Source: a virus. From it: 38,485 nt of DNA. The notes beneath the pieces were generated by a model that was not told where the DNA came from, ran no database searches, and saw only the letters and a program-made list of their open reading frames with translations. The DNA lies in IMG/VR virus record IMGVR_UViG_3300034284_001753, positions 1-38,485 of that record, one strand, 5' to 3'. Shown in pieces: positions 27,933-36,649 of this stretch; the stretch's first letter is position 1; each line of letters starts with the position of its first letter. Position numbers and translations under genes: made by a program.

Positions 27933-28379
27933 TCACCCCATCATTAAAACGCCAAGTTTTTTAAAGCCAAATTTTGCCCATAAGTTATGAAACAATCTAT
28001 CTGTTTTTTCACTTATACCAGAACCACATAAAGCATACACAATTTTTGCATCTAAAGCCTTAGCTAACTTCACAACAGAACCCGCTAACATTCTGGATGC
28101 AACCGTGCCCCGAAACTCAGGAACAATGTAAAACTTGTCCACATCGCCTTCCTTCTGCACATAATACGTATGACAAACATTGAGAGAACAAAACCCAACT
28201 GGCACACCATCCCCTGTTTCAATCAAAAGGATATATTGCCAGTCCCTTATCATCTCTAGTGTATTTTCTTGACTGTAATCAAGCACTTTATACATGGTCT
28301 CAGAAAAAAACTGATAACAAAGCCTTTCCACCAAAGGAAAATCTTCTACATCGGCTAGTCTTATCTTAAAATCATCCAT
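27933..28379 (-). CDS. GNAT-type N-acetyltransferase
   Basis: 148 residues with the GNAT fold pattern. A helical front (IRLADVEDFPLVERLCYQFF) leads to a strand segment (VPVGFCSLNV) and the acetyl-CoA-binding motif A, DKFYIVPEFRGTVASRMLAG (residues 81-100), in which Arg90-Gly91-Thr-Val-Ala matches the R/Q-x-x-G-x-G/A loop. The substrate is unknown. Its place between nozzle and ejection genes suggests late expression and perhaps modification of a virion or host protein. Confidence 0.8.
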   Translation of the reverse strand: MDDFKIRLADVEDFPLVERLCYQFFSETMYKVLDYSQENTLEMIRDWQYILLIETGDGVPVGFCSLNVCHTYYVQKEGDVDKFYIVPEFRGTVASRMLAGSVVKLAKALDAKIVYALCGSGISEKTDRLFHNLWAKFGFKKLGVLMMG

Positions 28380-28381
28380 AA

Positions 28382-28711
28382 CTACCCAATAATGATGTAT
28401 CCATAATTCATGTCTGTATGGTTTTTTGATGCGTGGGTCAAAACAAAAGACCCATTATTCCTGCTCGCAAGGTACATATCTACAGTATGTCCTGCTGCAT
28501 GTGCCGTCAATGGAACCCAAAACACTAACGCATTTGCTCTCATTCTTGCATCTGTAACCGTTGTGGACGTGGTATGCGGCGCAACGGTAAACTCACCCGT
28601 TACATTCAAGCGACCCTCCATCATCCCATCCCAGATGCGCGTCATTTTAACCAGATCAATGTCATCAGGATTGTAAACCTTGGGCACACGTTCATAGGTA
28701 TTAACGGCCAT
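28382..28711 (-). CDS. Small beta-rich tail protein, 109 aa
   Basis: It starts MAVNTYERVPKVYNPDDIDL and has alternating polar and hydrophobic residues in the rest (RLNVTGEFTVAPHTTSTTVT; ALVFWVPLTAHAAGHTVDMY), typical of a small beta-sandwich. It overlaps the nozzle gene by one base. Probably a virion protein linked to the nozzle or tail tip. Family unknown to me. Confidence 0.72.
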   Translation of the reverse strand: MAVNTYERVPKVYNPDDIDLVKMTRIWDGMMEGRLNVTGEFTVAPHTTSTTVTDARMRANALVFWVPLTAHAAGHTVDMYLASRNNGSFVLTHASKNHTDMNYGYIIIG

Positions 28712-30183
28712 TATTCATTCCCCGTAGGTCTAAACTCAACCATAAACCCCTTGGCCCGTGTCCACGTGCCCGATAACTTAATGACAAACTGCATATACCG
28801 CGCAATTACATCAAAGTTTACGTTTTCCGTTATTGTGTTAATGGCACCAAACGACGTTTGCGTTGGCATCTCTGTCTGCAGGTTTCTGTGATTTGTTGCC
28901 ACCATAACCGTTGCATCCGTAACCACATGAAGGCCACTTAAATGCGCCCGACCATTCTTATTTAACCGGAAATCCTCTGTGTGCAATTCACCTTCCAAAG
29001 ATGCACCACTAAACGCCCCATACTTGTTGTTTGACGAAAACCCACCAAACACACGCAAACCCCCCGCATAAATCGGATCATCCAAAGACCCAGGAATGTT
29101 ATCAATAGACCCGTAAAGCGTCTCTAACGTCTCCAGCGTTTGGGCTGTCGTGTACGACGATAACAAAAACCGCACAGGATACTGAATGACCGTCCATTCC
29201 TGCAATGACGTGTTATAAGACATCATCATATCAGGATACCCATTGGGAGAATTGATAGACACAAAACTCCATAAGATATTCTTAGTCACAGGATCACGGG
29301 CACCCTGAATGCTTCTTAACTTTCCAAAATCCACAATATCATAAAAATACCGATCAATCTTGTTTTCCCCGATAGGTACAGAATTTGTCCCGTCAAAGGC
29401 ATAAAACCCATCTGTTCCATAATAATAAATAACACTTCCATCCCTCACAAGAGAATTGGGGGCTAACGTCCCACGACCCCTTGGCAAAGGCCGCAATCCA
29501 AACGATGCCGGCTGGGCAATGTATTCCACCCGATAAATAGAATCCGTAAAGAACAACACCGCATAGTCATTAAGGGCCATCACACGCTGCCCAGTGCCTC
29601 CTACGTCCTCTCTAACATCATTAAAGCCCGCCCCTAGCCCTGAGGTAGTCCAGTCCGTTATGAGGCCTTGTGCTGACCATCTCAGGCGGGTGTAACGATC
29701 CGTTCCACCGTCTACAAGGTTAAAGGCAAGCAAAAATGAATTGGATACCGCAATATCCCGACACCGAGGTGGACTGCCCGCTAAATTCCCAAACGTCCCC
29801 CCTACAGTCGTGTCATATCGCTGAAGGACATTCTCAAAGTTTGTCGCCAAAACCACTTCATCATAAAGATCAAACCGCCAATCTATCGCCGCAGAATTGT
29901 ACGTTGTTCCGCTCACGTCAGACCATGTATTTGATCCCGTTAGCAGATAAAGATTTGTCTTCGTTCCAGCAAAAATATACTGCAAACCACGAGGCGTTTG
30001 AAATCGAGCCGCCCCAATCACATCACTGGGCAATGCACCCGTCTGTTCACTTAATGTTTTAAAAGGCACATAATCCGTACCTTGAATCAACACATTCTTA
30101 GCCATGACAAGATTGCCATCGTTCCTATACGACCCCATATCAGGCCGCCATGGGCCAAAAGGAATCATATCCGTAAACGTCAT
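28711..30183 (-). CDS. Tail nozzle / packaged-DNA stabilisation protein
   Basis: 490 residues with beta-propeller character like P22 gp10: it starts MTFTDMIPFGPWRPDMGSYR, followed by repeated blade-like motifs such as YIFAGTKTNLYLLTGSNTW and RFDLYDEVVLATNFENVLQR, and later YYYGTDGFYAFDGTNSVPIG. The C-terminal third is a separate beta domain. It closes the DNA channel below the adaptor and forms part of the short tail. It overlaps the adaptor gene by 4 bases, in the usual podophage order. Confidence 0.85.
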   Translation of the reverse strand: MTFTDMIPFGPWRPDMGSYRNDGNLVMAKNVLIQGTDYVPFKTLSEQTGALPSDVIGAARFQTPRGLQYIFAGTKTNLYLLTGSNTWSDVSGTTYNSAAIDWRFDLYDEVVLATNFENVLQRYDTTVGGTFGNLAGSPPRCRDIAVSNSFLLAFNLVDGGTDRYTRLRWSAQGLITDWTTSGLGAGFNDVREDVGGTGQRVMALNDYAVLFFTDSIYRVEYIAQPASFGLRPLPRGRGTLAPNSLVRDGSVIYYYGTDGFYAFDGTNSVPIGENKIDRYFYDIVDFGKLRSIQGARDPVTKNILWSFVSINSPNGYPDMMMSYNTSLQEWTVIQYPVRFLLSSYTTAQTLETLETLYGSIDNIPGSLDDPIYAGGLRVFGGFSSNNKYGAFSGASLEGELHTEDFRLNKNGRAHLSGLHVVTDATVMVATNHRNLQTEMPTQTSFGAINTITENVNFDVIARYMQFVIKLSGTWTRAKGFMVEFRPTGNE

Positions 30184-30842
30184 ATAAGACCTGCTGGACG
30201 CCTAAATACACGCTCACTTACTGTCTTTCTTACAGTCTCACGGCTAAACCATGCCGAAGAACGACGATCAAACATACCCTGCCACGTCGCCATCTTATTC
30301 TCATCACCAAATCGCGGCGGGATATGCGCTAACGACCCATACAAATATAAAGATGGGTCCAGCCTCAATAACCAATTTGTTGTTTGTGTGTTGCTTAATG
30401 GCAACAGTTTCATCCAATACACAACATCCATCGTATAGTTCGAGTCGCTGGTGGGATAAAATTCTAACGCGCTTGTTATAACATCCGTATTTGAGGCGTT
30501 GCTATGCGTGATTTTTTCCGCATAAACCTCTGGTTTACCAGAGTATCCCGTCATTCTCGCTTCCCGAATGTCTTTTAAGGACCCAGACCGCAGCGTCTGA
30601 TTGCCAGAAATTGTGGCATCATAAACACTCAAAACATCCGAAGGCAAGGTTACCGTAGATGACCCCGCTGTTACCGACAGCGACACTTCATTTTTCTTTT
30701 CCTGAGGCCAAAACGACGTATCCACATAGTTTTCAAACAAGGCTATAGCCAAATCAATATCCGCCGTTATATCGTCACTGCGAGGAAAATACCGACGAAT
30801 GGCTGCAACCAACTCTGAATAACTACTGATGGCAACTGGCAT
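30180..30842 (-). CDS. Head-tail adaptor protein (SU10/gp4-like)
   Basis: 220 residues. A helical front (ELVAAIRRYFPRSDDITADI, then DLAIALFENYVDTSFWP) leads to a beta region (VSLSVTAGSSTVTLPSDVLS) and the segment NWLLRLDPSLYLYGSLAHIP, which is the signature of phage adaptor proteins placed beneath the portal. The end is basic. It connects portal and nozzle. The start overlaps the pentapeptide-repeat gene by 20 bases. Confidence 0.82.
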   Translation of the reverse strand: MPVAISSYSELVAAIRRYFPRSDDITADIDLAIALFENYVDTSFWPQEKKNEVSLSVTAGSSTVTLPSDVLSVYDATISGNQTLRSGSLKDIREARMTGYSGKPEVYAEKITHSNASNTDVITSALEFYPTSDSNYTMDVVYWMKLLPLSNTQTTNWLLRLDPSLYLYGSLAHIPPRFGDENKMATWQGMFDRRSSAWFSRETVRKTVSERVFRRPAGLI

Positions 30843-31206
30843 CTAAACTGCTCCATCTGATATCGGCATCTGTCGTGACAATGTCCTTTAAGATACAATC
30901 CTTAAAAACCACACCCTGCAAACATGATCCAGTAAAATCACATCCCGTGAAGTTACACCGATTAAACACAAACCCACGAATATCATACCCGCTAAAGTCT
31001 GTCCCAGAAAAATCCATGCCACTCGCATTCTTGTTTTTGACGCAAGAAAAGTCTAAATCATTGTCCCGCAAGGCGTTTTCATCAACCTGAAAAGGATCAA
31101 CAGAGTCTGACGTGTCTTGCAACGTCTCTTTGTTTTCTACCAAAACATGATCGCCATCTTGGTTTTGAACAATTTTAGGCCGTCGCCCTCTGCGTTTTAT
31201 TGTCAC
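30823..31206 (-). CDS. Pentapeptide-repeat protein, 127 aa
   Basis: Residues 1-40 are basic then acidic and probably disordered. About residues 44-123 form a quadrilateral beta-helix of pentapeptide repeats: units such as GMDFSGTDFSGYDIRG, FVFNRCNFTGCDFTGSCLQG, VVFKDCILKDIVTTDADIRW with a central Phe/Leu and small residues. Some pentapeptide-repeat proteins mimic DNA and inhibit gyrase; others are structural. Its place in the capsid-tail operon argues for a late or virion role. Overlaps both neighbours. Confidence 0.82.
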   Translation of the reverse strand: MTIKRRGRRPKIVQNQDGDHVLVENKETLQDTSDSVDPFQVDENALRDNDLDFSCVKNKNASGMDFSGTDFSGYDIRGFVFNRCNFTGCDFTGSCLQGVVFKDCILKDIVTTDADIRWSSLDASCHQ

Positions 31207-31526
31207 ACCATACTCCCATGAAAAACTTTTGTGTGTGGAAAATGCCTTTCAACAATCCGTATCAATTCAGGCACGTCTTTTATAACATCATCCCCATAAT
31301 GCTTGCGAATAAAAGCCACTTCCAATTCATCCAAACGAAACAAGGGCACCTCATCTTGATTTCCATGCCAAATCCGTTTACTTGCATCACGGGCTTCCTG
31401 ACGCGATTCATTGATCTTTTTTTGCGTATCGCCAACATAAGACCGATGAACGTGCATATCGTCACCATCCAGAACCAAATCTGTTTTGATGCCGTTTAAA
31501 ACCTGTCTTTGAATAATCTCTGCCAT
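31203..31526 (-). CDS. Hypothetical late protein, 107 aa
   Basis: ATG 31526 is preferred; the open frame extends to 31568 through a terminator hairpin and Gly-rich codons. The protein starts MAEIIQRQVLNGIKTDLVLD and has ARDASKRIWHGNQDEVPLFR and IRIVERHFPHTKVFHG. Soluble and charged. It lies between capsid and pentapeptide genes and may be a minor virion protein. No ribosome-binding site is clear, since the hairpin is directly upstream. Confidence 0.65.
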   Translation of the reverse strand: MAEIIQRQVLNGIKTDLVLDGDDMHVHRSYVGDTQKKINESRQEARDASKRIWHGNQDEVPLFRLDELEVAFIRKHYGDDVIKDVPELIRIVERHFPHTKVFHGSMV

Positions 31527-31528
31527 AT

Positions 31529-31555
31529 AAAAAAAGGGGAGGGAAGACCCTCCCC
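31529..31555 (-). terminator. Terminator behind the capsid cassette
   Basis: On the minus strand GGGGAGGG-TCTT-CCCTCCCC forms a perfect 8-bp stem with a 4-base loop, followed by seven T. It stands after the capsid and 45-aa genes and right before the ATG at 31526. It could reduce transcription of genes downstream of the capsid, as in T7 after gene 10. Confidence 0.88.
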
Positions 31556-31564
31556 CCCTCTCCA

Positions 31565-31702
31565 TCACTTCTTTTTGAACTTAGGGTCAATCATCGGTTT
31601 AGGTTTGCTGTTAGCAAACATACTTTCTTGACCGCGCTTTCTTGCTGTAGTTACAGGTGCAACATTACCTTTAACAGGAGGATTCATTGATTTCTTATCC
31701 AT
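31565..31702 (-). CDS. Small basic protein after capsid, 45 aa
   Basis: ATG at 31702 follows GAAAGGTTCTTTTT on the minus strand; TGA at 31567-31565. The 45 residues are MDKKSMNPPVKGNVAPVTTA and a Lys/Arg/Pro-rich rest ending in KKK. Basic and Pro-rich, probably disordered. It lies between capsid and terminator and is presumably made at high level together with the capsid; a head-decoration or DNA-binding role is conceivable. Confidence 0.65.
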   Translation of the reverse strand: MDKKSMNPPVKGNVAPVTTARKRGQESMFANSKPKPMIDPKFKKK

Positions 31703-31724
31703 AAAAAGAACCTTTCGTTTGTGT

Positions 31725-32669
31725 TTAGTTTAAGTCTGCAATAACGCCAGAGGCACGCTCGTTACTGGCCTGCAAAGTGTACTCTGCAAGAATCATGTAT
31801 TTATTACTGTCACCATCTTTGCCCAAATCCTCATCTTGCAATTCACGCAAAAAAGCAACTTCCCACATGTCGTTATCCAAAATGTGAACCGTCCGCGACC
31901 GAGAAAACGCATTTAAAACAACCTTTACTTCACCAAAAGAGGTTGCAATGATCTCAAGTGCCGCCGTTAAACGCCCGTCCGATGTGTCCTGACGCTTAAC
32001 CGTTGCATACCAATCAAAAGTCTCAAACACCAACTTTTGAGCAGGTGACATCATAACCGTTTTGGTACCAGCGCCAGCATTGTTAAAAATGGATTGCTGA
32101 ACGGTCTCAAACAAAGTTCTTGTAAAAGGACGCTGCGTTCCATCCGTTGCTGCCGCCGAAGCCGTCCCGTTGGCACCAGAAGCACCACGAGACACATTGG
32201 TAGAATACCAACCTTCCAAAGGACGAAGCTGTCTTGCCGTGTTGGTGGCACCCGGATCAACAGGAGCCTGATTTTGCGATAAAATAAACTCCATGTCGCG
32301 CAAAAGCCTTTGGTATCCGTAGGACATTTGTTTCGCAACTTCACTTTTATTTCCCGCCTTGCTGACAACTTCTTGTGTTCCAGAAACACCAAAGAAAATT
32401 CTGGAAATCTGTGTCACGTTTTTAGGACGCAAAGAAACAGTGTTTTGTAACGAACCTGCAACGTCACCTTCAATAGCAGCGTTTGGCCCAGGGGAACCAA
32501 GCGTCACTGTTTGCCATTGATGGGTTGTTCCCGATGTGGTTGTCCTTTTGCAAATCTCCGTCAAAAACGGACATTGCATCATATTGACGTTATAAATAGC
32601 ATCAATAAGAACTTCTCGGTTAGAAGCCGCACCCACATAGGAATCGACTGTATTTGCTGTAATTGCCAT
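31725..32669 (-). CDS. Major capsid protein (DUF5309/SU10-like)
   Basis: 314 residues in the DUF5309 pattern of HK97-fold capsid proteins. It starts MAITANTVDSYVGAASNREV, has a conserved early region (QISRIFFGVSGTQEVVSKAG), a helical segment (LLRDMEFILSQNQAPVDPGA), RPLEGWYSTNVSRG, and a C-terminal signature (FGEVKVVLNAFSRSRTVHIL; MILAEYTLQASNERASGVIA). It forms the icosahedral head. Scaffold lies upstream and a terminator lies downstream. Its high abundance fits that layout. Confidence 0.92.
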   Translation of the reverse strand: MAITANTVDSYVGAASNREVLIDAIYNVNMMQCPFLTEICKRTTTSGTTHQWQTVTLGSPGPNAAIEGDVAGSLQNTVSLRPKNVTQISRIFFGVSGTQEVVSKAGNKSEVAKQMSYGYQRLLRDMEFILSQNQAPVDPGATNTARQLRPLEGWYSTNVSRGASGANGTASAAATDGTQRPFTRTLFETVQQSIFNNAGAGTKTVMMSPAQKLVFETFDWYATVKRQDTSDGRLTAALEIIATSFGEVKVVLNAFSRSRTVHILDNDMWEVAFLRELQDEDLGKDGDSNKYMILAEYTLQASNERASGVIADLN

Positions 32670-32692
32670 TGGATTGTCTTTCTTTTAAAAGT

Positions 32693-33634
32693 TTATTTTT
32701 TCATTTCGAGCCACAATCCCGCCAGATTGTTGTTCTTTTCTGCTTGGCTGGACGCATTTCGTATATTAGCCCGCAACGTGCGAATGTTGGATTGCTTAAT
32801 ATCGCTGTCCGTAACCGTCACCTTGCCAACAGAACGCTTTATCACCTTAGGTGCCTCTTTCACAGGTTTCAAAACCTCCGAGGATTTCATTTTCATGTCA
32901 TTGTATGACATTGCATCTTTAGCCATCACAAAAAACCGAGCATCCATTATCTCTGCCACAATGTTTTGAGGAACATCATAAGTTTTGGATACAAACTCAG
33001 CAACCTTTTGTAAACCATTATCTTTCAACAAATCAGGTGCGCGTTTTTCTAAAATTTTATGTTGCTCTCTGAAAAAAGCCTCGTTGTATTGATTCGACTC
33101 TTGCTGCTTTTCCTCTCGGATTTTACGCAACGCTTCGCCCCGTGCCTTGGCTTGGTCTTCAATGGATTGCTTTTGATATTGCAACTTGGCAACCTCTGTC
33201 CAATCTTCTTCCGCTGCCGCCTGCTGAATTAACGCATTGATTTGTGAAAGGCTCGCACCAACATCTGAATTATCAGAAAGGATTTTTTCCATCACATCCA
33301 GCTTTTCAATTAGCTGCTGCTTCATGTCCAAAACATCCTGCGGCAACCCAACATCCTTAGGCTGCTGCTTCTCAGAATAAGATGCCACCAACTCAGACAA
33401 GGGCACCTTCTTCGTTTCTTCACCAACCTGAAACTCTATCAAATCATCAGGACTAGAATCCTCAACCACAACCTCTTCAGTGGCTTCAGAAGATTCCGCA
33501 GCCACGTCTTGCTCTTTGTTTTCTTCCGCAGAAACCCCTTCGGTTGCTGGCTCAACAACCTTTTCCGGCTCAACAGCCGCAGCTTCTGCACTCTTTACTT
33601 TTTCGTAAGCTTCAATAAAAGCATCTGTGGACAT
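32693..33634 (-). CDS. Scaffolding protein, 313 aa
   Basis: Directly upstream of the capsid gene. The front (about residues 15-75) is acidic and low in complexity, rich in Glu, Ala and Val (AEAAAVEPEKVVEPATEGVS). A long coiled-coil middle follows (DVLDMKQQLIEKLDVMEKIL; EALRKIREEKQQESNQYNEA), and a basic C-terminal segment (KPVKEAPKVIKRSVGKVTV) would bind the capsid. This is the usual scaffold layout; it guides head assembly and is then released. Confidence 0.82.
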   Translation of the reverse strand: MSTDAFIEAYEKVKSAEAAAVEPEKVVEPATEGVSAEENKEQDVAAESSEATEEVVVEDSSPDDLIEFQVGEETKKVPLSELVASYSEKQQPKDVGLPQDVLDMKQQLIEKLDVMEKILSDNSDVGASLSQINALIQQAAAEEDWTEVAKLQYQKQSIEDQAKARGEALRKIREEKQQESNQYNEAFFREQHKILEKRAPDLLKDNGLQKVAEFVSKTYDVPQNIVAEIMDARFFVMAKDAMSYNDMKMKSSEVLKPVKEAPKVIKRSVGKVTVTDSDIKQSNIRTLRANIRNASSQAEKNNNLAGLWLEMKK

Positions 33635-33638
33635 AATG

Positions 33639-33872
33639 TTAGCCTTTGCTTAAGTTATGTTTATTAATAATTCCCTGAAGAATCAAGTTAATTGATTCAA
33701 GGCCTTTGATTCTTGCATAAAAAGATTCTCTAAGGACGGTTTCTTCGGGCTTTGATGACATCATCTGATCCACAAGAGACATCCGCGCATCCGTAAGGAT
33801 AGACTTAAACACAGGGCAATCTAACAATTCCCTTGCCTTCATAGCCTTATCTGACAGTGCAACGTAATCCAT
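33639..33872 (-). CDS. Small late protein, 77 aa
   Basis: It starts MDYVALSDKAMKARELLDCP, with a DARMSLVDQMMSSKPEETVL segment. All helix by appearance, no membrane segment. It sits between the portal-linked coiled-coil gene and the scaffold gene. Possibly a head-assembly accessory protein. No family recognised. Confidence 0.7.
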   Translation of the reverse strand: MDYVALSDKAMKARELLDCPVFKSILTDARMSLVDQMMSSKPEETVLRESFYARIKGLESINLILQGIINKHNLSKG

Positions 33873-33883
33873 ACAATCCGTTT

Positions 33884-34378
33884 CTAAAGTATAACTCTCA
33901 TAGCACTTAGTAGTGCCATTGTTTCTTTTTGTTCTATTTCCAAATAAATGTCAATAATTTCCATATCTTCTTTTAAAAGAGCTTTAAGTGCCATCAAAGC
34001 ATCCTGTAATTCCTTTTGCTTTTGCCTTTCTTTAGCCTCAAGGATTTGCTGCGTTTTTAATGCTTTCTCTAGCCGCTTAATCTCTAAGTCTAAAACTTTA
34101 AACTTTTCAATGTTTTGAGAATAATCAATAAGTTTTCTGACAACCTTTTTAACCTTTGGCTGCTCAAAAGCAATGATTTTTTGTCCAATGCTTTGTAACT
34201 CTTGATCTTCTATTTTGCGAAGATTAAATTTAAGAACCTCTTTTTCTTTTTCCCATCGTCTTTTTCTTCTGACTTCCAATGTGCCGCCACCAATAGAAGG
34301 CACGCTTGGTGATGTAATGGACGGTGTCCAGTAGTTTCCTGCCCAGTATGTTTTTGCCCAATACTGATTTGACCACAT
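33884..34378 (-). CDS. Coiled-coil late protein, 164 aa
   Basis: The N-terminus MWSNQYWAKTYWAGNYWTPS is a Trp/Tyr-rich repeat (YWAKTYWAGNYW) seen at the start of small proteins next to portal genes in several phages. Residues 40-150 form a Lys/Glu/Leu-rich coiled coil (LEIKRLEKALKTQQILEAKE). It follows the portal gene after 9 bases. Perhaps a head accessory or packaging-linked protein; function is not established. Confidence 0.75.
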   Translation of the reverse strand: MWSNQYWAKTYWAGNYWTPSITSPSVPSIGGGTLEVRRKRRWEKEKEVLKFNLRKIEDQELQSIGQKIIAFEQPKVKKVVRKLIDYSQNIEKFKVLDLEIKRLEKALKTQQILEAKERQKQKELQDALMALKALLKEDMEIIDIYLEIEQKETMALLSAMRVIL

Positions 34379-34387
34379 TTTAAAAGG

Positions 34388-36649
34388 CTACTCTGTTTCA
34401 ATGCGCGTAACGCGACCATTCTCACGGACAATGCGCTTTGGCTTCTGTATCATAGATAAAGCACTCTGTGTGTTTTGCGTACTTGCAGTCGAAAACTCCT
34501 TAATAGCATCCCCAATCTTTGAAATAGCCTCACTTACAGATGCCATCTGCTTTTCCATATTGCTTTCTTTTTCAGAATCCTCACTTTTTTCTTCCTCTTG
34601 CTCTGGCGGCTCTGCCATCATCAATGCACGATTTGCCTCTTCCTGCGCAACCTGTTTTCCCTGCTCCACCAATAACTTAGCTTTCTCAAGCTTCAGCTTC
34701 TGAAGAGAGATTTGGGTTTTCATGACTTCAACCTGTAACGATCCTGCCTTATAAGCCGCATCCGCCGCCACTCTTCCCTCTTCAATGTCCATCGCCTTAT
34801 CCATAGGCTCAGGCGGCGGTGGCGCAGGCTGAAACTCATCAGGATTTGCAAAATACTTTTCTACATCACCCAAACCAGACAACGTCACCAACTCCGACAT
34901 TGTCCTGTACAAATGCTGAGGCGTTAACAGAGGATTGTTCATCAACCCCTGCGCCGCTATGTTTTGCTGCAACGATAAAACACCCTGCAACGCCAAAACC
35001 TTCGCCTCTTTGTCCGTCCGACCCGTGCCCACCGTAATGTCAAAAGACTTCCGCTTTCTCCACTCCCTAGGATCAACCTCGTAATACTTACCCGAATCAC
35101 GCAAGATCATAGAATCTTTAGCATACTTCCTAAGCAACTCATGCGTCTTTAAATACAAAGACTTAATGCCAGTTTCAGCAAAGATACGCACAATGTTCTT
35201 TAACTTCTTTTGAGACGCATTCAAAATACTCGCGCCCACAAACTGCGTACTCTCCGATAATGCCGCTGGGTCCAACCCTTGCGTCACCTTCGATATACCC
35301 GTGCGACGCTCCGCTAACTCGTCCAACAGCCCCAATATAGGTATGTTCTTGTCCGCCACATACTCCACGTTTAACGGCAATATGCCATCCGTATTTGCCG
35401 CTGGAATCACACCCCCCGGATCAGCATCCGCCAGCATCTTTGTATCCAATCCCGTCGTATCAGGAACAATCGTCACAGGCGCATTGTGCTGCAGCATGTT
35501 GTTCAACGTACCACGCAACAACGTACTCTTATACCGCTGAATATCCCCAATCTCGTCATACTTGGAAATACCCCAAAACCTGTGAGGCACAATGTTCGGT
35601 GACAATGCACAGTAAGGAATCGAATCCGTTTCCTCACATTCCAACACCACAGTCACACCATTCCCAGTTTGTCCATAACCAAATGTTCCACCAACAATGG
35701 CACGATATAACCGCATATCCCCATTGTTCTTAACATCTGCCCGAAAGTATGTCTCCATAATCTCAACGCGATCCGTAAACGTGCTTTTATCGCCTGCACC
35801 AACATTCTGAAACGAATTTAAACGATCAGAATCTCTCGCCCGTTCTTCCTCAGAATTAAACAAAATCGTTGTCTTAGGCACACGCTCAATCTTCTCTAAA
35901 CTATAACCAGCCGCCACTAAATCAGAGCGACGTGCAAACACACGTTCAGCTACAAACATAACATCATCAAGATTCAAACTCGAATGCGTCTTATCCACAT
36001 AAAAGTTTTCAGGTTGTATGCACTCAATACGAACCTGAGACACATCACTCTTTCTGACACAATCCACATCAAACCGCGCCATCATCACCATCTCAGGCGG
36101 CATGATCTGAATTTCATCCATAGATAACTCTTGCTCACCAAGAAACGCCGTGACCGCCTTAACCTCTACGTCTTTATCATTCACCAAGGAGGTGAACGCC
36201 TGAAACGATTGCATCTTGTACGTTTCGCGCTCTTTGTTGACGACATCGTCCCAATAAACTTTGACAATCCCATTCTTTTGAATCAAAGCATCTTTTAGCC
36301 ACGTATAGAACAACAAGAACCCATTGTTCTGCTCTTCAATAATGGTTTTCACCATCTTGGTTTCTTGCTCCGCCGCCTGTATATCGTTCATGTTCTCAGC
36401 CACAAACGATCCAATGGGTGACGTGCTAAAGTATATATCCATACATTCTGCTAACGTCCACTCCACAGCATCAAAGACGTCAGAGGATACAAACTCACTC
36501 CATCCCTCTTTCTCACCGCCAAATAAATCACGGTTGTAATACTTAAGGCCTAACGTCCTCTCTCTAGTCAATTCGGTGTTATACTGCCCAATGTCACCCC
36601 AATAGGACTGCACAATACCAATCACATCATCATCTTTTAACTTAGCCAT
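34388..36649 (-). CDS. Portal protein, P22-like, 753 aa
   Basis: Long portal of the P22 type. The front has YYNRDLFGGEKEGWSEFVSS and DVFDAVEWTLAECMDIYFST, typical of this family, then PIGSFVAENMNDIQAAEQET. A central wing and stem region follow, and a C-terminal segment (about 620-730) is charged coiled coil (AYKAGSLQVEVMKTQISLQK; EQEEEKSEDSEKESNMEKQM). It forms the dodecameric ring through which DNA enters and leaves. It overlaps the large-terminase stop by one base. Confidence 0.9.
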   Translation of the reverse strand: MAKLKDDDVIGIVQSYWGDIGQYNTELTRERTLGLKYYNRDLFGGEKEGWSEFVSSDVFDAVEWTLAECMDIYFSTSPIGSFVAENMNDIQAAEQETKMVKTIIEEQNNGFLLFYTWLKDALIQKNGIVKVYWDDVVNKERETYKMQSFQAFTSLVNDKDVEVKAVTAFLGEQELSMDEIQIMPPEMVMMARFDVDCVRKSDVSQVRIECIQPENFYVDKTHSSLNLDDVMFVAERVFARRSDLVAAGYSLEKIERVPKTTILFNSEEERARDSDRLNSFQNVGAGDKSTFTDRVEIMETYFRADVKNNGDMRLYRAIVGGTFGYGQTGNGVTVVLECEETDSIPYCALSPNIVPHRFWGISKYDEIGDIQRYKSTLLRGTLNNMLQHNAPVTIVPDTTGLDTKMLADADPGGVIPAANTDGILPLNVEYVADKNIPILGLLDELAERRTGISKVTQGLDPAALSESTQFVGASILNASQKKLKNIVRIFAETGIKSLYLKTHELLRKYAKDSMILRDSGKYYEVDPREWRKRKSFDITVGTGRTDKEAKVLALQGVLSLQQNIAAQGLMNNPLLTPQHLYRTMSELVTLSGLGDVEKYFANPDEFQPAPPPPEPMDKAMDIEEGRVAADAAYKAGSLQVEVMKTQISLQKLKLEKAKLLVEQGKQVAQEEANRALMMAEPPEQEEEKSEDSEKESNMEKQMASVSEAISKIGDAIKEFSTASTQNTQSALSMIQKPKRIVRENGRVTRIETE

